Notes: generated by a model not told the origin, from the sequence alone. A stretch of 36,375 nucleotides of DNA from Dysgonamonadaceae bacterium (GCA_031272085.1 JAISUN010000042.1:1-36375); one strand, 5' to 3'. Shown: positions 9,531 through 19,557, counted from the stretch's first letter. Numbers and translations: made by a program.

Positions 9531-12259
9531 TTTTTCAATAATATTTTAATAACATTTTTTTCGTTAATTGTCTGTGCTTCTATCAGATACACTCCCGACG
9601 GCAAGTCGCCGACATACAGCGCATTGCTGTCCGAAACTGCTTTTAATTTCATTCCTGTCAGATTGTATATCGACAGGGTTTTAACATTGTCCTGCGAAAC
9701 AACATTAGCATAACCTCCTGAAATATAAGCATAAACGCCATTGTTCCGCGAAATAGCGGGAATATCGGAAAAATCCACTTTTCGGTCGGTATAGACGCGC
9801 AGTTCGCCGGGTTGTAAAGATATGTATGCGCTTGCAGCAGAAACGTTTAATTCCTCGCCGGTAAGCAGTTCGTACCATACGCCGGTGTGCTGAAAATCGA
9901 CCGAAACAGAAATCGTGTTTGTCGATTGGAAATTTCCGAGGGCAATCATATCCAAATCGCTGTGAGTCAGTTTGATTTTCCGTCCGTAATTCCAGTCGGA
10001 GGTGGAAATATTGAACGAAAAAGCGCCTGCATCGAATGCGGCAGGATAGGATTTCCGCAGGTTAAGAATCTTTGAAACAGCGTTGTATGCGGCTTTCCGC
10101 TCGGTAATATCCATCCAGCCGATGGCAAACGGCGAAGGTTTTTCGTTTGTCCGCCCCCCGTTGTAGTCGATGGAATAATCGTATCCCAATTCCCCGAACT
10201 GCCAAATCATTTTCGGACCGGGAATAAGCGTTGCAAATGCGATGTTCAGCGGGACGCGCTTCAAATAAACGGCAGGATTTTTTATATTGCCGTCGCCCCA
10301 TGTTTTCGCTTTGTAGAAATTGCGTTCTTCGTCATGGCTCTCGGCGTAGCCCACCCATTGGCGTGGCGTAGCGTTCATCCCCGAAAAATCGCTTTCGGAA
10401 GAAAATCCCATTGCCGCTTGCGAATAGGCGTTGTTCAGATTACGCCAGAGATACATTCCCTCGTTGGCTAAAACAAGTTCTTCGCTGTTGGCGCAAAAAT
10501 GTTCCAAAATAAACATCACGTCGGGCTTCACGGCTTTGGCGGCGCGGTAATAGTCGGTCAATATATCAATTCGCGACTGGTCGTAGTTCGATGCCGTTGA
10601 TTCGTTGCTCGTTTTTTGCGTAAAGCCTTTGGTCAAATCAAGGCGAAAACCATCGACTTTATATTCCGTAATCCAGTAAGCCAGCACCCGTTTGAAAAAG
10701 GCGCGAGTTCCGGCGTATTCGTGGTTGAAATCGCAGAAAACGCTGTATGGATGCGGCGCATCGACATTGAACCACGGATTGTCGGCAGCCGGTTTGCCGT
10801 CGGCGCTGTTCCAGTAAAGTTTGGCAAACGGATTATTTTCGGTAGCGTGATTGAAAACGACGTCCAAAATAACGGCAATGCCCTGCTGATGACACGCGTC
10901 GATGAATATTTTGTACATTTCGGGAGTTCCGTAGGCTTTGTCGGGCGCAAAATAATGATTGGGATTGTAACCCCAACTGCTGTTGCCGTCAAATTCCTGA
11001 ATCGGCATCAGTTCGATAGCCGTAACGCCCAGATTTTTTATATAATCCAAACGGTCGAGAACGGCTTGCAGCGTTTTTTCAGCCGAAAAATCGCGAATCA
11101 GAAGTTCGTAAATCACCATATTTTCGCGGTCAGGCATTGTTAAATCGCTGATAAGCCATTGATAAGCCGGTTTATTTGTTTGAAAAGTCGAAACTATGCC
11201 GTCGGTTTTTCCGTCGGGATAAGGTTTTAAATCAGGAAAAACAGTTTGATTTTCATTGATATAGCGGTCGTTCCATGGGTCAAGCACAAGTTCGGTATAA
11301 GCGTCGCTGACGCGCAGGCTTCCATCGACCAAATACTGGAAACCGTAGAGTTCGCCCGGATTGACGCCCGAAAGGGTAAACCACCAGTAATCGCCGTCTT
11401 TTTTCATTTGATAGGCGTTCAACTGCGTCCAGTTATTGAAGTCGCCAATCAGGAAAACGTTGGATTTTTGCGGAGCAAAGAGGACAAAAGTTACGGTCGA
11501 ATTGTCGATGTAATTGATTCCGTCGGTTACGCCTTCGGGACGCGAAGCAGTTGTTACCGGCTCCGGAGCGCATACATAAACAGTGTCGAAAACCTGTTGT
11601 GAGCCGACTTTTGCTTCGGCAACCAGCATATAATCGCCTGCCTGAAACAGGTAATCGTGAGTAAGCCGCTCGGCTGACGATGCGGTTTTGGCGATTGCCT
11701 TGTTGATATATAACGACAGGTCGGCGGGTGCAGTCGAAGCGACGTCGATAGCGAGGCTTGTACCTGCCGCGATGCTTGTGTTGCTTGCGGGCGTAACAAA
11801 CGATACTGCCAGCCCTTCTTCGTGCACATCAACAAAAATATCGGCTCCGCCTGTATCCTTGCCTTCTTTTGTTTTATCGGCGCTGCGGAAAACGAAAGCG
11901 AGTTTGGTAACTTTTTCGTTTGCAGCCAGATTGTAATACGCACTTATCGAGGGCGTTATCAGCAATTTCCACTTGTTGCCGCCGAGCGAAGTCAGTTTAT
12001 ATTTTGCCGAATTATCGCCCCAGGTCGGCGCGTGTTTCCAGTCGGAACCGTTCGCACTTGCCGTCGTGATTACGCCGGTGTGAGCATAAACGTCGCCGGT
12101 AAAATCTTTCAGCCCGCCGGAACCTTTTGTGGCGTCGAATATAACTTCTACTTCGCCGCAATCCTGCGTTACTATCGCCGGATTTGTCGTTACAACCTGC
12201 GCGGTAAACGAGGCGCAGGAAACAAGCAACAAAATGAGCGATAAAAATAAATTTCTCAT
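9527..12259 (-). CDS. Multidomain GH13 alpha-amylase with CBM48-like module and T9SS sorting tail
   Basis: 910 residues. After a signal peptide (cleavage likely at FTA/Q, residue 20) comes a beta domain of about 120 residues with aromatic-rich segments (possible starch-binding module), a short sandwich (150-235), a CBM48/isoamylase-N-like module (about 250-330, with VFLIGDFNNW) and a GH13 barrel (about 378-730). Catalytic residues are D541 in VDGFRLD, E586 in FILEHF and D643 in AESHDEERN. The last 65-70 residues (LSIYNLTGMKLKAV, LPSGVYLIEAQT, KILLKK) match the pattern of a T9SS type A C-terminal sorting domain. The protein should therefore be carried to the cell surface and act as the SusG equivalent. 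A lipobox-like LVSC occurs inside the signal peptide, but no acidic export signal follows it. Coupled to susA by ATGA overlap. Confidence 0.87.
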   Translation of the reverse strand: MRNLFLSLILLLVSCASFTAQVVTTNPAIVTQDCGEVEVIFDATKGSGGLKDFTGDVYAHTGVITTASANGSDWKHAPTWGDNSAKYKLTSLGGNKWKLLITPSISAYYNLAANEKVTKLAFVFRSADKTKEGKDTGGADIFVDVHEEGLAVSFVTPASNTSIAAGTSLAIDVASTAPADLSLYINKAIAKTASSAERLTHDYLFQAGDYMLVAEAKVGSQQVFDTVYVCAPEPVTTASRPEGVTDGINYIDNSTVTFVLFAPQKSNVFLIGDFNNWTQLNAYQMKKDGDYWWFTLSGVNPGELYGFQYLVDGSLRVSDAYTELVLDPWNDRYINENQTVFPDLKPYPDGKTDGIVSTFQTNKPAYQWLISDLTMPDRENMVIYELLIRDFSAEKTLQAVLDRLDYIKNLGVTAIELMPIQEFDGNSSWGYNPNHYFAPDKAYGTPEMYKIFIDACHQQGIAVILDVVFNHATENNPFAKLYWNSADGKPAADNPWFNVDAPHPYSVFCDFNHEYAGTRAFFKRVLAYWITEYKVDGFRLDLTKGFTQKTSNESTASNYDQSRIDILTDYYRAAKAVKPDVMFILEHFCANSEELVLANEGMYLWRNLNNAYSQAAMGFSSESDFSGMNATPRQWVGYAESHDEERNFYKAKTWGDGNIKNPAVYLKRVPLNIAFATLIPGPKMIWQFGELGYDYSIDYNGGRTNEKPSPFAIGWMDITERKAAYNAVSKILNLRKSYPAAFDAGAFSFNISTSDWNYGRKIKLTHSDLDMIALGNFQSTNTISVSVDFQHTGVWYELLTGEELNVSAASAYISLQPGELRVYTDRKVDFSDIPAISRNNGVYAYISGGYANVVSQDNVKTLSIYNLTGMKLKAVSDSNALYVGDLPSGVYLIEAQTINEKNVIKILLKK

Positions 12260-12276
12260 AATCAGTTTAATTTTAA

Positions 12277-12309
12277 AAACCTGTTAGGTCTCAAAGACCT
12301 AACAGGTTT
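12277..12309. repeat. 33-bp palindromic repeat, copy A (intergenic)
   Basis: A perfect 15-bp inverted repeat, arm AAACCTGTTAGGTCT, with a CAA spacer. It fills the gap between the susF-like gene and the amylase gene. On the minus strand it is followed by a short T run (12276-12275 and 12274-12271 are A/T only), so it could attenuate transcription of the last three genes. It has the same size, end bases and spacer as the palindrome at 21512-21544, which favours a mobile or dispersed repeat over a dedicated terminator. Confidence 0.8.
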
Positions 12310-12323
12310 AAAGATGCAATGTC

Positions 12324-13751
12324 TTACTGTTTTACGACAGTGCAGGTATAAGCCGAAGCGTCGCCCAATTTCAAGGTAATCAGGTAAGTTCCGTCTGCAT
12401 CGACCGGAATATTGTCGCCGCCGTAAGTCAGGTTATTTACATCGCCGCCGAGGTTAATATCCCAGCCGTCGTTTGCGCGGAATTTGAATGATTTTCCTCC
12501 GCCCAAAGTTGTGGTAACAGTCCATTCGCCGGTTGCAGTATTCAAGGTCATCGGTGTGGAAGCGTCCCAGCCGCCTGCTGTTGCGTCGCCGATTAATCCC
12601 CAGTTGGTTGCCGTAGCCGTATAAGTATAAGGCTCTTTCGACAAATCGACTGTCAGTCGGTAAAATCCTGTTGCAGAAACGGTTAAATTTCCGGCTCCGC
12701 CGTCGGTCGAAAGCGTTCCGCCGCCTCCGTCGCCATAGTTGGTGCCGTTCCAGTCGGGTTCGGAAGTGAATTTGAACTCATTTCCGGCTTCCATATAGAC
12801 GTAGCCGTCGAATTTCCAGTCGAAATTAGGCGAATATACGATTGGCGCAGTCGATGGCGACCATCCCTGATGTCCGCCCGGAACGTAAAGTTGCCGTTTT
12901 GCATTGCCCAACAAATCAATCTTATAGGTCGATTCCAGCATGTTGAGCGTGATTTTTACCCATTGCGATTCCAAAATACGCATTGCCTGCGCATTTTCGA
13001 TTATCAACATTCCTTCCAAATCGGTATTTCCATCAAGAGGATTGCCGAGCAGTCCGTCCCAACTTGCCGCGTCTTTGCTCGACTGCGGAACAATCTTGAA
13101 ATAGCCCGCCGGCATAAGAACAGTGATTGAAAATACGGGGTCGTCGTAAACATCTAAGTCGCTGTGCGAGAACTTGTAATCGTCCAAATTGTCGAAACTC
13201 CACCCGTTTACGTCGCCAATCAGATAGTAAGCCGGTTCAATCGTAACATTAGAATACGGCGTGATGCTGAAAGGTCCGAAAACAGCCGGCACAGGCATCA
13301 TAGAAGCCGAAGTTCCGTCCAAAATATAGAAATAATTTCGGAAATAAACGGGATGCGATACCGGCGCTTTGGTGTTGAACAGCGTTTTCACTGCCTCGCT
13401 CAAATCGGTTGTAAGCGCGGTTGCAGCGTTGTCGGCGCTTTTTACCGGCAATTCTACCGTTTTTGTAAAATCCTGCGTATCGGATATTTCCGTTCTGAAC
13501 ACAATCGTTGCTCCTTCTGCGAGTGTCGGCGTAGCCGTCGCTTTCACTATTTGAAGGTTTCTCTCTTCCTCGGTCAGCGTCAGAGCCGAACCCAAATCAC
13601 TTCCGGCAACGATGGTAAAACCGTCGATTACCTGCGCCGCTTCTTGCGGATACGCCTGTGGAGGCGCGACGTCGAGACCTATGTCGTCGGAACAGGCAGA
13701 AAAGCCGACTGCAAGAAGTATTACTGAAAATAAATAATATATTTTTTTCAT
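12324..13751 (-). CDS. SusF-like surface starch-binding lipoprotein
   Basis: 475 residues with a lipoprotein signal peptide (GFSAC, C20) followed by SDD, an acidic start consistent with the Bacteroidetes surface-export signal. Residues about 25-165 resemble the SusE/SusF N-terminal domain. Three starch-binding modules follow, beginning at YYLIGDVNGW (about 175), LYVPGGHQGW (about 288) and WGLIGDATAGGW (about 384). Each pairs a G-[DNH]-x-x-x-W start with a later F-K-[FIL]-x or equivalent strand carrying aromatic residues. SusF in B. thetaiotaomicron also has three such modules. It has no catalytic role; it would hold starch at the surface. The gene lies 19 bp downstream of the susE-like gene. 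Confidence 0.86.
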   Translation of the reverse strand: MKKIYYLFSVILLAVGFSACSDDIGLDVAPPQAYPQEAAQVIDGFTIVAGSDLGSALTLTEEERNLQIVKATATPTLAEGATIVFRTEISDTQDFTKTVELPVKSADNAATALTTDLSEAVKTLFNTKAPVSHPVYFRNYFYILDGTSASMMPVPAVFGPFSITPYSNVTIEPAYYLIGDVNGWSFDNLDDYKFSHSDLDVYDDPVFSITVLMPAGYFKIVPQSSKDAASWDGLLGNPLDGNTDLEGMLIIENAQAMRILESQWVKITLNMLESTYKIDLLGNAKRQLYVPGGHQGWSPSTAPIVYSPNFDWKFDGYVYMEAGNEFKFTSEPDWNGTNYGDGGGGTLSTDGGAGNLTVSATGFYRLTVDLSKEPYTYTATATNWGLIGDATAGGWDASTPMTLNTATGEWTVTTTLGGGKSFKFRANDGWDINLGGDVNNLTYGGDNIPVDADGTYLITLKLGDASAYTCTVVKQ

Positions 13752-13770
13752 CGTTTATTAAATTTTAATA

Positions 13771-14916
13771 TTATTCAATTTTTCCGGTACCTTTGGTAAA
13801 GTTGATATACAGTTTCTGGCCTACGCTTCCGGAAACTCTGTCCTGGTCGTCGCCATTTGCCCTGTAAATCAAGACATTATTAAATACCATAAATTCGGTA
13901 TGCCACCATTCCTGACCGGCGAGTACAACGCAAGCGCGGACGCCGCCGTCGCTATCGCCTGCCGCCGCGCCTGTGAATGCGGGCGAAACAAAGTCTGCAT
14001 CGGCGCCTGCCGATATTGCGGGTACGGTAAACAGGTTATTGTCGCCTGCGCCCCATACGCCTCCGATTGCGTTTCCGCAGAGGTAAACCTTCGGTTCGAG
14101 GAACTGCACGTGATAGATGTAACTGCGTCCCGAAATTTCGGTTGTAACAACAACAATATACCAGCCCGGATTTCCGATAACGAGATTATCGTCGCCCGAA
14201 ACGCCTGCCAACGCCTTTGAAGCGTCGTCAATGACGGCTGTTTTCATTCCGAAGTCGTTGCCGTCCCAAGATTTTGCCGTATTGAACTTGATTTCGGCAT
14301 TGTCGTTGCCCGATTTTCCAAGATATTGTACAGCCCAGAATTTTCCGTCTGTTCCGTAAACTGGAACCATTTCGGTAGCGGAATTCCAGTCCCAGTTGGT
14401 AACATTGCCGATAAGGTACATATTTTCGGGAGCAACCATCGGGTCGAGCGCGTAGTAACTTTTCACTTTCGGCAGTTCGATGATATTGGACAATACCTTG
14501 TGGCTGCCGTCGGAAAGTTCAGCCGAAAGGCGGATATAAACCGGAAATGTTTCCGTAGGAAAATCCGCTTCGTCGGTTATTCCAAGCAAACCTACCAGCG
14601 CAACGGCAACATCGGAAGCGCTTACTTCCATTTTTGCCGTGTTGAAAGCGGTAGAAAGCGTGGTAAATTCGGTAAATGCGCTTTGTACGGCAACCTGAAC
14701 GCGGTAAGTGGTCGCGGCTGTGAAGCCGTAATCGGGCTGCGAACAGGTGAGCAAAATCGATTCGGTGTTCTTCAAATCATAAATGCCGGAAACATACGCG
14801 GGCGTATTCAGCACGAAACTGTCCGGCGTCGATGCTGTCGGATGTTCGTCGGTTTCGCAAGCCCAAAAGCATACCAAACCGGCAAGCAGCATTATTAAAC
14901 TATATATTTTTTTCAT
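13771..14916 (-). CDS. SusE-like surface starch-binding lipoprotein
   Basis: 381 residues. The signal peptide ends in CFWAC (C20), an atypical lipobox, but the following ETDE acidic run fits a surface lipoprotein. The N-terminal SusE domain (about 28-160, TPAYVSGIYDLKNTESILLT and TYRVQVAVQ) is clear. Two starch-binding modules follow, starting at MYLIGNVTNWDW (about 166) and VYLCGNAIGGVW (about 279), matching the two-module arrangement of SusE. The second module is poor in the usual closing strands and rich in Gly/Ala, so its binding site may differ. It sits 28 bp after susD in the same operon. Confidence 0.86.
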   Translation of the reverse strand: MKKIYSLIMLLAGLVCFWACETDEHPTASTPDSFVLNTPAYVSGIYDLKNTESILLTCSQPDYGFTAATTYRVQVAVQSAFTEFTTLSTAFNTAKMEVSASDVAVALVGLLGITDEADFPTETFPVYIRLSAELSDGSHKVLSNIIELPKVKSYYALDPMVAPENMYLIGNVTNWDWNSATEMVPVYGTDGKFWAVQYLGKSGNDNAEIKFNTAKSWDGNDFGMKTAVIDDASKALAGVSGDDNLVIGNPGWYIVVVTTEISGRSYIYHVQFLEPKVYLCGNAIGGVWGAGDNNLFTVPAISAGADADFVSPAFTGAAAGDSDGGVRACVVLAGQEWWHTEFMVFNNVLIYRANGDDQDRVSGSVGQKLYINFTKGTGKIE

Positions 14917-14944
14917 TGTCGATTTATTTTTATGTTTAACAAAA

Positions 14945-16531
14945 TTAATATCCCGAATTTTGTTTCAGATTCGTGTTAGCATTGATGTCGGACGCCGGTA
15001 TCGGATAGATGTTGAAATGCGAATCCACACCGCGACCTTCCTGTATGCCGCCTTTCCATTCCCAAAGATAACTGCTGCCGGTAAAAAATCCGTAACGGAT
15101 TAAGTCGGTACGGCGGAAACATTCCCAGTAGAGTTCGCGGGCGCGTTCGTCGAGTAAGAAATTGGCAGTCATATTTGCTTCGCTGACGTTGGCAACGCCT
15201 GCTCTTGCACGCAACTGATTGACATAGCCGACTGCATCGGCTTTCGAGCCTGAACCGCCGCGCACAACTGCTTCTGCATAAATCAGATACTGTTCAGCCA
15301 AGCGGAACAGCGGAAAATCGACATCGGCATAATCCTGCTCGGCATTGGAGCCGTAAACCGGATTTCCGACAGTCGATGCGGAAGTGATATTGCGGTATTT
15401 GTAGGGTTGCAAACCGTTGTGCCAGTCGGTCGGGTCGCTGCCCAGTTCGGGAGTTTCGCCCACGAGCAAAAAGCGTTTGTCATTCGGTTCAAACTTGTTG
15501 TTCAGTTCTTTTCGGGTGCGGTATCCGTTCCAGAAGTGGTTGTTGCCAATCATACCGTAAGATATGATTCTATCGGCGTATGCCGTCTGATAGTCGATGT
15601 TTGAGCCGCAATTAATCAGGAACGAAGTGCCTCCGTAGCCGTAAGCGTATTTCCCGTCGAAAGTGATGGCGAGAATGATTTCGGGATTGTTTTTGTCGTT
15701 GTCGGCCAAAAACAGATGTTCGTAATTGCTTTTCAGCGAGAAACCTGCGTCGATAACTTTCTTGGCGTAAGTTGCTGCGTCGTTCCAGCGGGCGCTTCCC
15801 GTATAAACCTCTGCATTAAGGTAAAGGCGGGCGAGCAAAGCCCATGCAGCCGCCTTGTCGGCGCGTCCGTATTCGTTTGTTTTCGCGTCTTTCAGCAAGT
15901 TATTATCGGAAATTTCTATCAGTTCCGATTCGACGTATTTAAACAGTTCGGCGCGTGTGGTCTGAACAGGCAAATCGCCCAGATTGTCGTTTTCGGTTAC
16001 AAAGGGCGGATTTCCGAAAATATCCATCAGCACCCAGTAGTCGAATGCGCGGATAAAACGGGCTTCCGCTTTGAAATTCACGACTTCTGCGCCCAAACTT
16101 TCGTCGGCATTGCGCAGGAACTCGTTGGCGTACATAATTTGCATTATAACGCGGTAGTACAAGCCTGACGTGAATTTGTCGTCGGCAGTAAAATTAATGT
16201 CGTTCAATTCGGGAATGCCCGCGTCGTTCCAGAGGCATTGCGCTTCTTCGGTAGGCAATTCCTGATGGTTGAACCATACGCGCAAAAAGTCGGCGTTGGA
16301 GCCTTCGTCGATGCCGGGTATCGGCAAGTCCGACTTTCCTGCGGGACTTTCATTTCCCGTTGTAGTATATGCAAGATATACCTTTGCCAAAGCGCTTTTC
16401 GTACCTTCGAGCGTCGAGAATACAACTTCAGAAGAAGAGGTATTTTCGGGATAAATATCCAAGTCGGTACATGAAGCCGTTATCAGCAGTGGCGCTATGA
16501 TTGCTATTATTTGATAAATATATTTTTTCAT
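14945..16531 (-). CDS. susD: SusD-type starch-binding outer-membrane lipoprotein
   Basis: 528 residues with a lipoprotein signal (ITASC, C21) followed by TDLD. It belongs to the SusD/RagB family of TPR-containing lids that sit on SusC transporters and deliver glycans. Typical features are LDIYPENTSSSEVVFST near the N-terminus, the helical RVIMQIMYANEFLRNAD segment, EARFIRAFDYWVLMDIFGNPPFV, the RLYLNAEVYTG repeat helix and the C-terminal YPIPASDINANTNLKQN. Close agreement with the starch branch (FNHQELPTEEAQCLWND, GLYYRVIMQI) supports starch as substrate, as do the amylases next door. 20 bp after susC. Confidence 0.93.
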   Translation of the reverse strand: MKKYIYQIIAIIAPLLITASCTDLDIYPENTSSSEVVFSTLEGTKSALAKVYLAYTTTGNESPAGKSDLPIPGIDEGSNADFLRVWFNHQELPTEEAQCLWNDAGIPELNDINFTADDKFTSGLYYRVIMQIMYANEFLRNADESLGAEVVNFKAEARFIRAFDYWVLMDIFGNPPFVTENDNLGDLPVQTTRAELFKYVESELIEISDNNLLKDAKTNEYGRADKAAAWALLARLYLNAEVYTGSARWNDAATYAKKVIDAGFSLKSNYEHLFLADNDKNNPEIILAITFDGKYAYGYGGTSFLINCGSNIDYQTAYADRIISYGMIGNNHFWNGYRTRKELNNKFEPNDKRFLLVGETPELGSDPTDWHNGLQPYKYRNITSASTVGNPVYGSNAEQDYADVDFPLFRLAEQYLIYAEAVVRGGSGSKADAVGYVNQLRARAGVANVSEANMTANFLLDERARELYWECFRRTDLIRYGFFTGSSYLWEWKGGIQEGRGVDSHFNIYPIPASDINANTNLKQNSGY

Positions 16532-16551
16532 ATTACTCTTGAATTTAAAAA

Positions 16552-19500
16552 TTAGAAATTAAGTCCAATTCCAATGCTGAATGTTCTCGGATTCGGATAG
16601 AAATTGTTGTCGATGCCGTTCGCCATTTCTGGGTCGATGCCGTCGTATTTCGTCAGCGTAAACACGTTTTGAACAGTGAAATTGGCGCGAAGATTAGCCT
16701 TGTCTTTGAAAACTTTTCCAAAGTCGTAAGCCAACTGTATATAATCCATTTTCAGGAACGAAGCGTCTTGAACGTAATAATCCGAGAGCAACTGGCGGTC
16801 GTAGAAATTGGTATTCAAGCCGTCAACCACGTTGTTCATCAGGAAACTGTTGGGGTTCAGTGTTTGCGAGAAGTTGCCCATGTCGGAATTTACGTTGTTG
16901 TAAACATAGTTTCCGATGCTCGCCCTCAACGCCGTAGAAGCGGTAAAACGCTTGTAGGTAAACGATGTATTGAAGCCCATATACCAGTCGGGAGCCGGTT
17001 TGTGGTAGAGATACAAATCCTGGTCGTTTATCACGCCGTCGCCGTTGATGTCTTCGTAAATACCTTCGAGCGGTTTTCCGTTTTCGTCGTAAACTTGCCG
17101 GTAAACATAGAAAGTATTGGGAGCATAGCCGACCTTGTGAATTTGAATCGTGTTGCCCGTTCCGCCGGAAATTCCGCCTACCATAGCGCCTTTATAATCC
17201 GATTCGGGACCGTCGTTCAGCGACAGTTTTTCGATTTCGGTGTGGTTGTAGGTGAGGTTGAATCCGACTTCCCACTGAATGTCTTTCGTGTTTATTGCAA
17301 CAACGCCGAGATTGGTTTCAACACCCCAGTTGTCCATCGAGCCGATGTTTTTGACGATGTAAGGCGTGAAGTTGCTGCCTGCGGGAAGCGGCACTTCGTT
17401 AAGCAGGTCGATGGTGTGTTTTTGGTAATAATCAACGCTTCCGTAAATGCGGTTATTCACAAAACCCCAGTCTAAACCGATGTTTTTGGTGGTAGTCTGT
17501 TCCCATTTGCGACTCGCGTCGTATCCGCTCGGACGCCATCCCTGATAATACGAGTTTCCGAACTGCACCTGCGCATTGGCGTCGCTGTATTCATAAACGG
17601 GCAGCCAGCCGAAATCGCTGTTCAAGTCCTGCTGACCGGTAATACCCCAACCAAGTCGGAGTTTCAGGTTCGAGAGTGCATCAATATTTTTGAAAATGCC
17701 TTCTTCGCTCAAACGCCAAGCGAGCGCCACAGAGGGGAAAGTACCCCAGCGGTTTTCGGGGCTGAACCGCGAAGAACCGTCGCGGCGGACAGTAGCCGTC
17801 AACAGATATTTTTCCATGAGGTTGTAGTTCAAACGTCCGTAGAACGAAATCAGGCGGTTGTGTGGCGGAACAGTGTTTCCTGCCTGTTTTGCAACCGTCG
17901 TGTTGTCGTAATAATATTCGTCGAACGCTTTGTCTTTTGTTTGCCAGTCCTGCCAGGTATAACCGCCCATCAGTTCGATGCGGTTTGCCGAGTTAATCTG
18001 TTTTGCGTAAGCCAAATAAAATTCCAAAAGCAAGTTCTGTTTTTTCTGGTCGAACTGCGTTCTGCGACCGTTGGGATATTCGGCGGGCGACCAGGGTTGC
18101 GTAACCGTTGTTCCGGAACCGTGCGAAACGTCGTAACCCAGATTCAGGTTAGCGCGTAAGTCGGGCAAAAAGTGGAATTTATAATCCAACTGAACGTTTC
18201 CGAGGCTGCGCAATACGTCGGCTTCGTCGTCTTTGGCGTAAAGCAGCGATACCGGATTTCTGGTAGCCAGCGAGTTTAACGCTCCCGAAAACAGCCATTG
18301 CCAATATCCGTTATAACTGTCGAAGCCATCGGCAGTTACCGGTTTTGTCGGGTCCATGCGCAAGGCTGCTCCGATAGCATCGCTGTTGCCGAAGCGGGAG
18401 TGCGAATTTGTGCCTTTAAAGTTCACATTCACAGTCAGATGTTTATCCAAAAACGTCGGCGAGAGGTTTACTGCAAGCGTTCCGCGCTTCATATTGTCGG
18501 TGTCGAGAATACCGTCCTGACTCATAAAACCTGCCGAAACGCGGTAAGGAAGAAATCCCGCCGCGCCGCTCAAACTGATGTTGTTGTCGGTAGTAAAGGC
18601 ATTGCGGAAAATTTCTTTTTGCCAGTCGGTATTTGCCGTTCCAAGCAAATTGATATAGTCGTTTGCACGGTCGCCTTCGTAGCGCTGTTGTGCCTGAGCG
18701 GTAACAATGTCGCGGAACTGGTCGCCCGTGAGGACTTCTACGCGGCGGGCGATAGTTGCGATAGAATTTTGCGTCGAGAAATCGACGTTTACTTTTTTGC
18801 CGTCTTTTCCTGCCGCGCCTTTCTTGGTGGTGATGATGATGACGCCGTTCGATGCGCGGGAGCCGTAGATTGCGGTTGCGGATGCGTCTTTCAGGACGTT
18901 CATTGATTCGATGTCATTCGGATTGATGGTTGAAAGCGGGTTCGACATACCCGAAATGCTGCCGTTATCGACAGGCACTCCGTCGATGACGACGAGCGGG
19001 TCGTTGCTTGCGTTCAGCGAAGCGCCACCGCGGATGCGGATTTGATTTCCGCCGCCTGCGCGACCTCCGTTCGATGTAATTTGAACGCCGGCAACCTTAC
19101 CCGTAATCAGGGAAGCGGGGTTGCTGACCATACCTTTCTGAAAATCTTTGCTGTCGATTGCGGTAATCGAGCCGGTCAAATCGCTTTTCTTCATCGTTCC
19201 ATAGCCAATTACAACTACTTCGCTCAACTGCTGCAAATCCTCTTTGAGCAAAATGTCGAAATTGGTCTGGTTGCCTACCGGAATTTCTTGCGAGATGTAT
19301 CCAAGGTAGGAAATCTGCAAAATAGCATTATCGGCTACTTGAAGTTCAAAAGCGCCGTCAAGGTCGGTCGATGTGCCGCGCGTAGTGCCTTTTTCCACCA
19401 CCGAAGCGCCAATAACCGCTTCGCCGAGGTCGTCAACTACCTTTCCCGTAACTTTTTTCAGATTTTGAGCCGATAGATTTAAACTGAACAACAGACAGGC

Positions 19501-19557
19501 AAACAGGATGCAAGTCCGCTGCATTGCTTCTAAAAGCCGGTTTTTTCTCTTTTTCAT
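16552..19557 (-). CDS. susC: SusC-type TonB-dependent outer-membrane oligosaccharide transporter
   Basis: 1001 residues, full length for the SusC/RagA family. A signal peptide ends at LNLSAQ (about 31). A carboxypeptidase-regulatory-like domain (about 35-112, KKVTGKVVDDLGEAVIGASV) precedes the TonB-box-like SEVVVIGYGT and the plug domain (KSDLTGSITAI, GKVAGVQI, GASLNASNDPLVVIDGVP, DASATAIYGSRASNGVIIITTKKG). The 22-stranded barrel ends in FSIGIGLNF with a terminal Phe. It imports starch oligosaccharides with energy from TonB-ExbBD. First gene of the operon, with a leader of about 110 nt and a -7 box upstream. Confidence 0.95.
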   Translation of the reverse strand: MKKRKNRLLEAMQRTCILFACLLFSLNLSAQNLKKVTGKVVDDLGEAVIGASVVEKGTTRGTSTDLDGAFELQVADNAILQISYLGYISQEIPVGNQTNFDILLKEDLQQLSEVVVIGYGTMKKSDLTGSITAIDSKDFQKGMVSNPASLITGKVAGVQITSNGGRAGGGNQIRIRGGASLNASNDPLVVIDGVPVDNGSISGMSNPLSTINPNDIESMNVLKDASATAIYGSRASNGVIIITTKKGAAGKDGKKVNVDFSTQNSIATIARRVEVLTGDQFRDIVTAQAQQRYEGDRANDYINLLGTANTDWQKEIFRNAFTTDNNISLSGAAGFLPYRVSAGFMSQDGILDTDNMKRGTLAVNLSPTFLDKHLTVNVNFKGTNSHSRFGNSDAIGAALRMDPTKPVTADGFDSYNGYWQWLFSGALNSLATRNPVSLLYAKDDEADVLRSLGNVQLDYKFHFLPDLRANLNLGYDVSHGSGTTVTQPWSPAEYPNGRRTQFDQKKQNLLLEFYLAYAKQINSANRIELMGGYTWQDWQTKDKAFDEYYYDNTTVAKQAGNTVPPHNRLISFYGRLNYNLMEKYLLTATVRRDGSSRFSPENRWGTFPSVALAWRLSEEGIFKNIDALSNLKLRLGWGITGQQDLNSDFGWLPVYEYSDANAQVQFGNSYYQGWRPSGYDASRKWEQTTTKNIGLDWGFVNNRIYGSVDYYQKHTIDLLNEVPLPAGSNFTPYIVKNIGSMDNWGVETNLGVVAINTKDIQWEVGFNLTYNHTEIEKLSLNDGPESDYKGAMVGGISGGTGNTIQIHKVGYAPNTFYVYRQVYDENGKPLEGIYEDINGDGVINDQDLYLYHKPAPDWYMGFNTSFTYKRFTASTALRASIGNYVYNNVNSDMGNFSQTLNPNSFLMNNVVDGLNTNFYDRQLLSDYYVQDASFLKMDYIQLAYDFGKVFKDKANLRANFTVQNVFTLTKYDGIDPEMANGIDNNFYPNPRTFSIGIGLNF

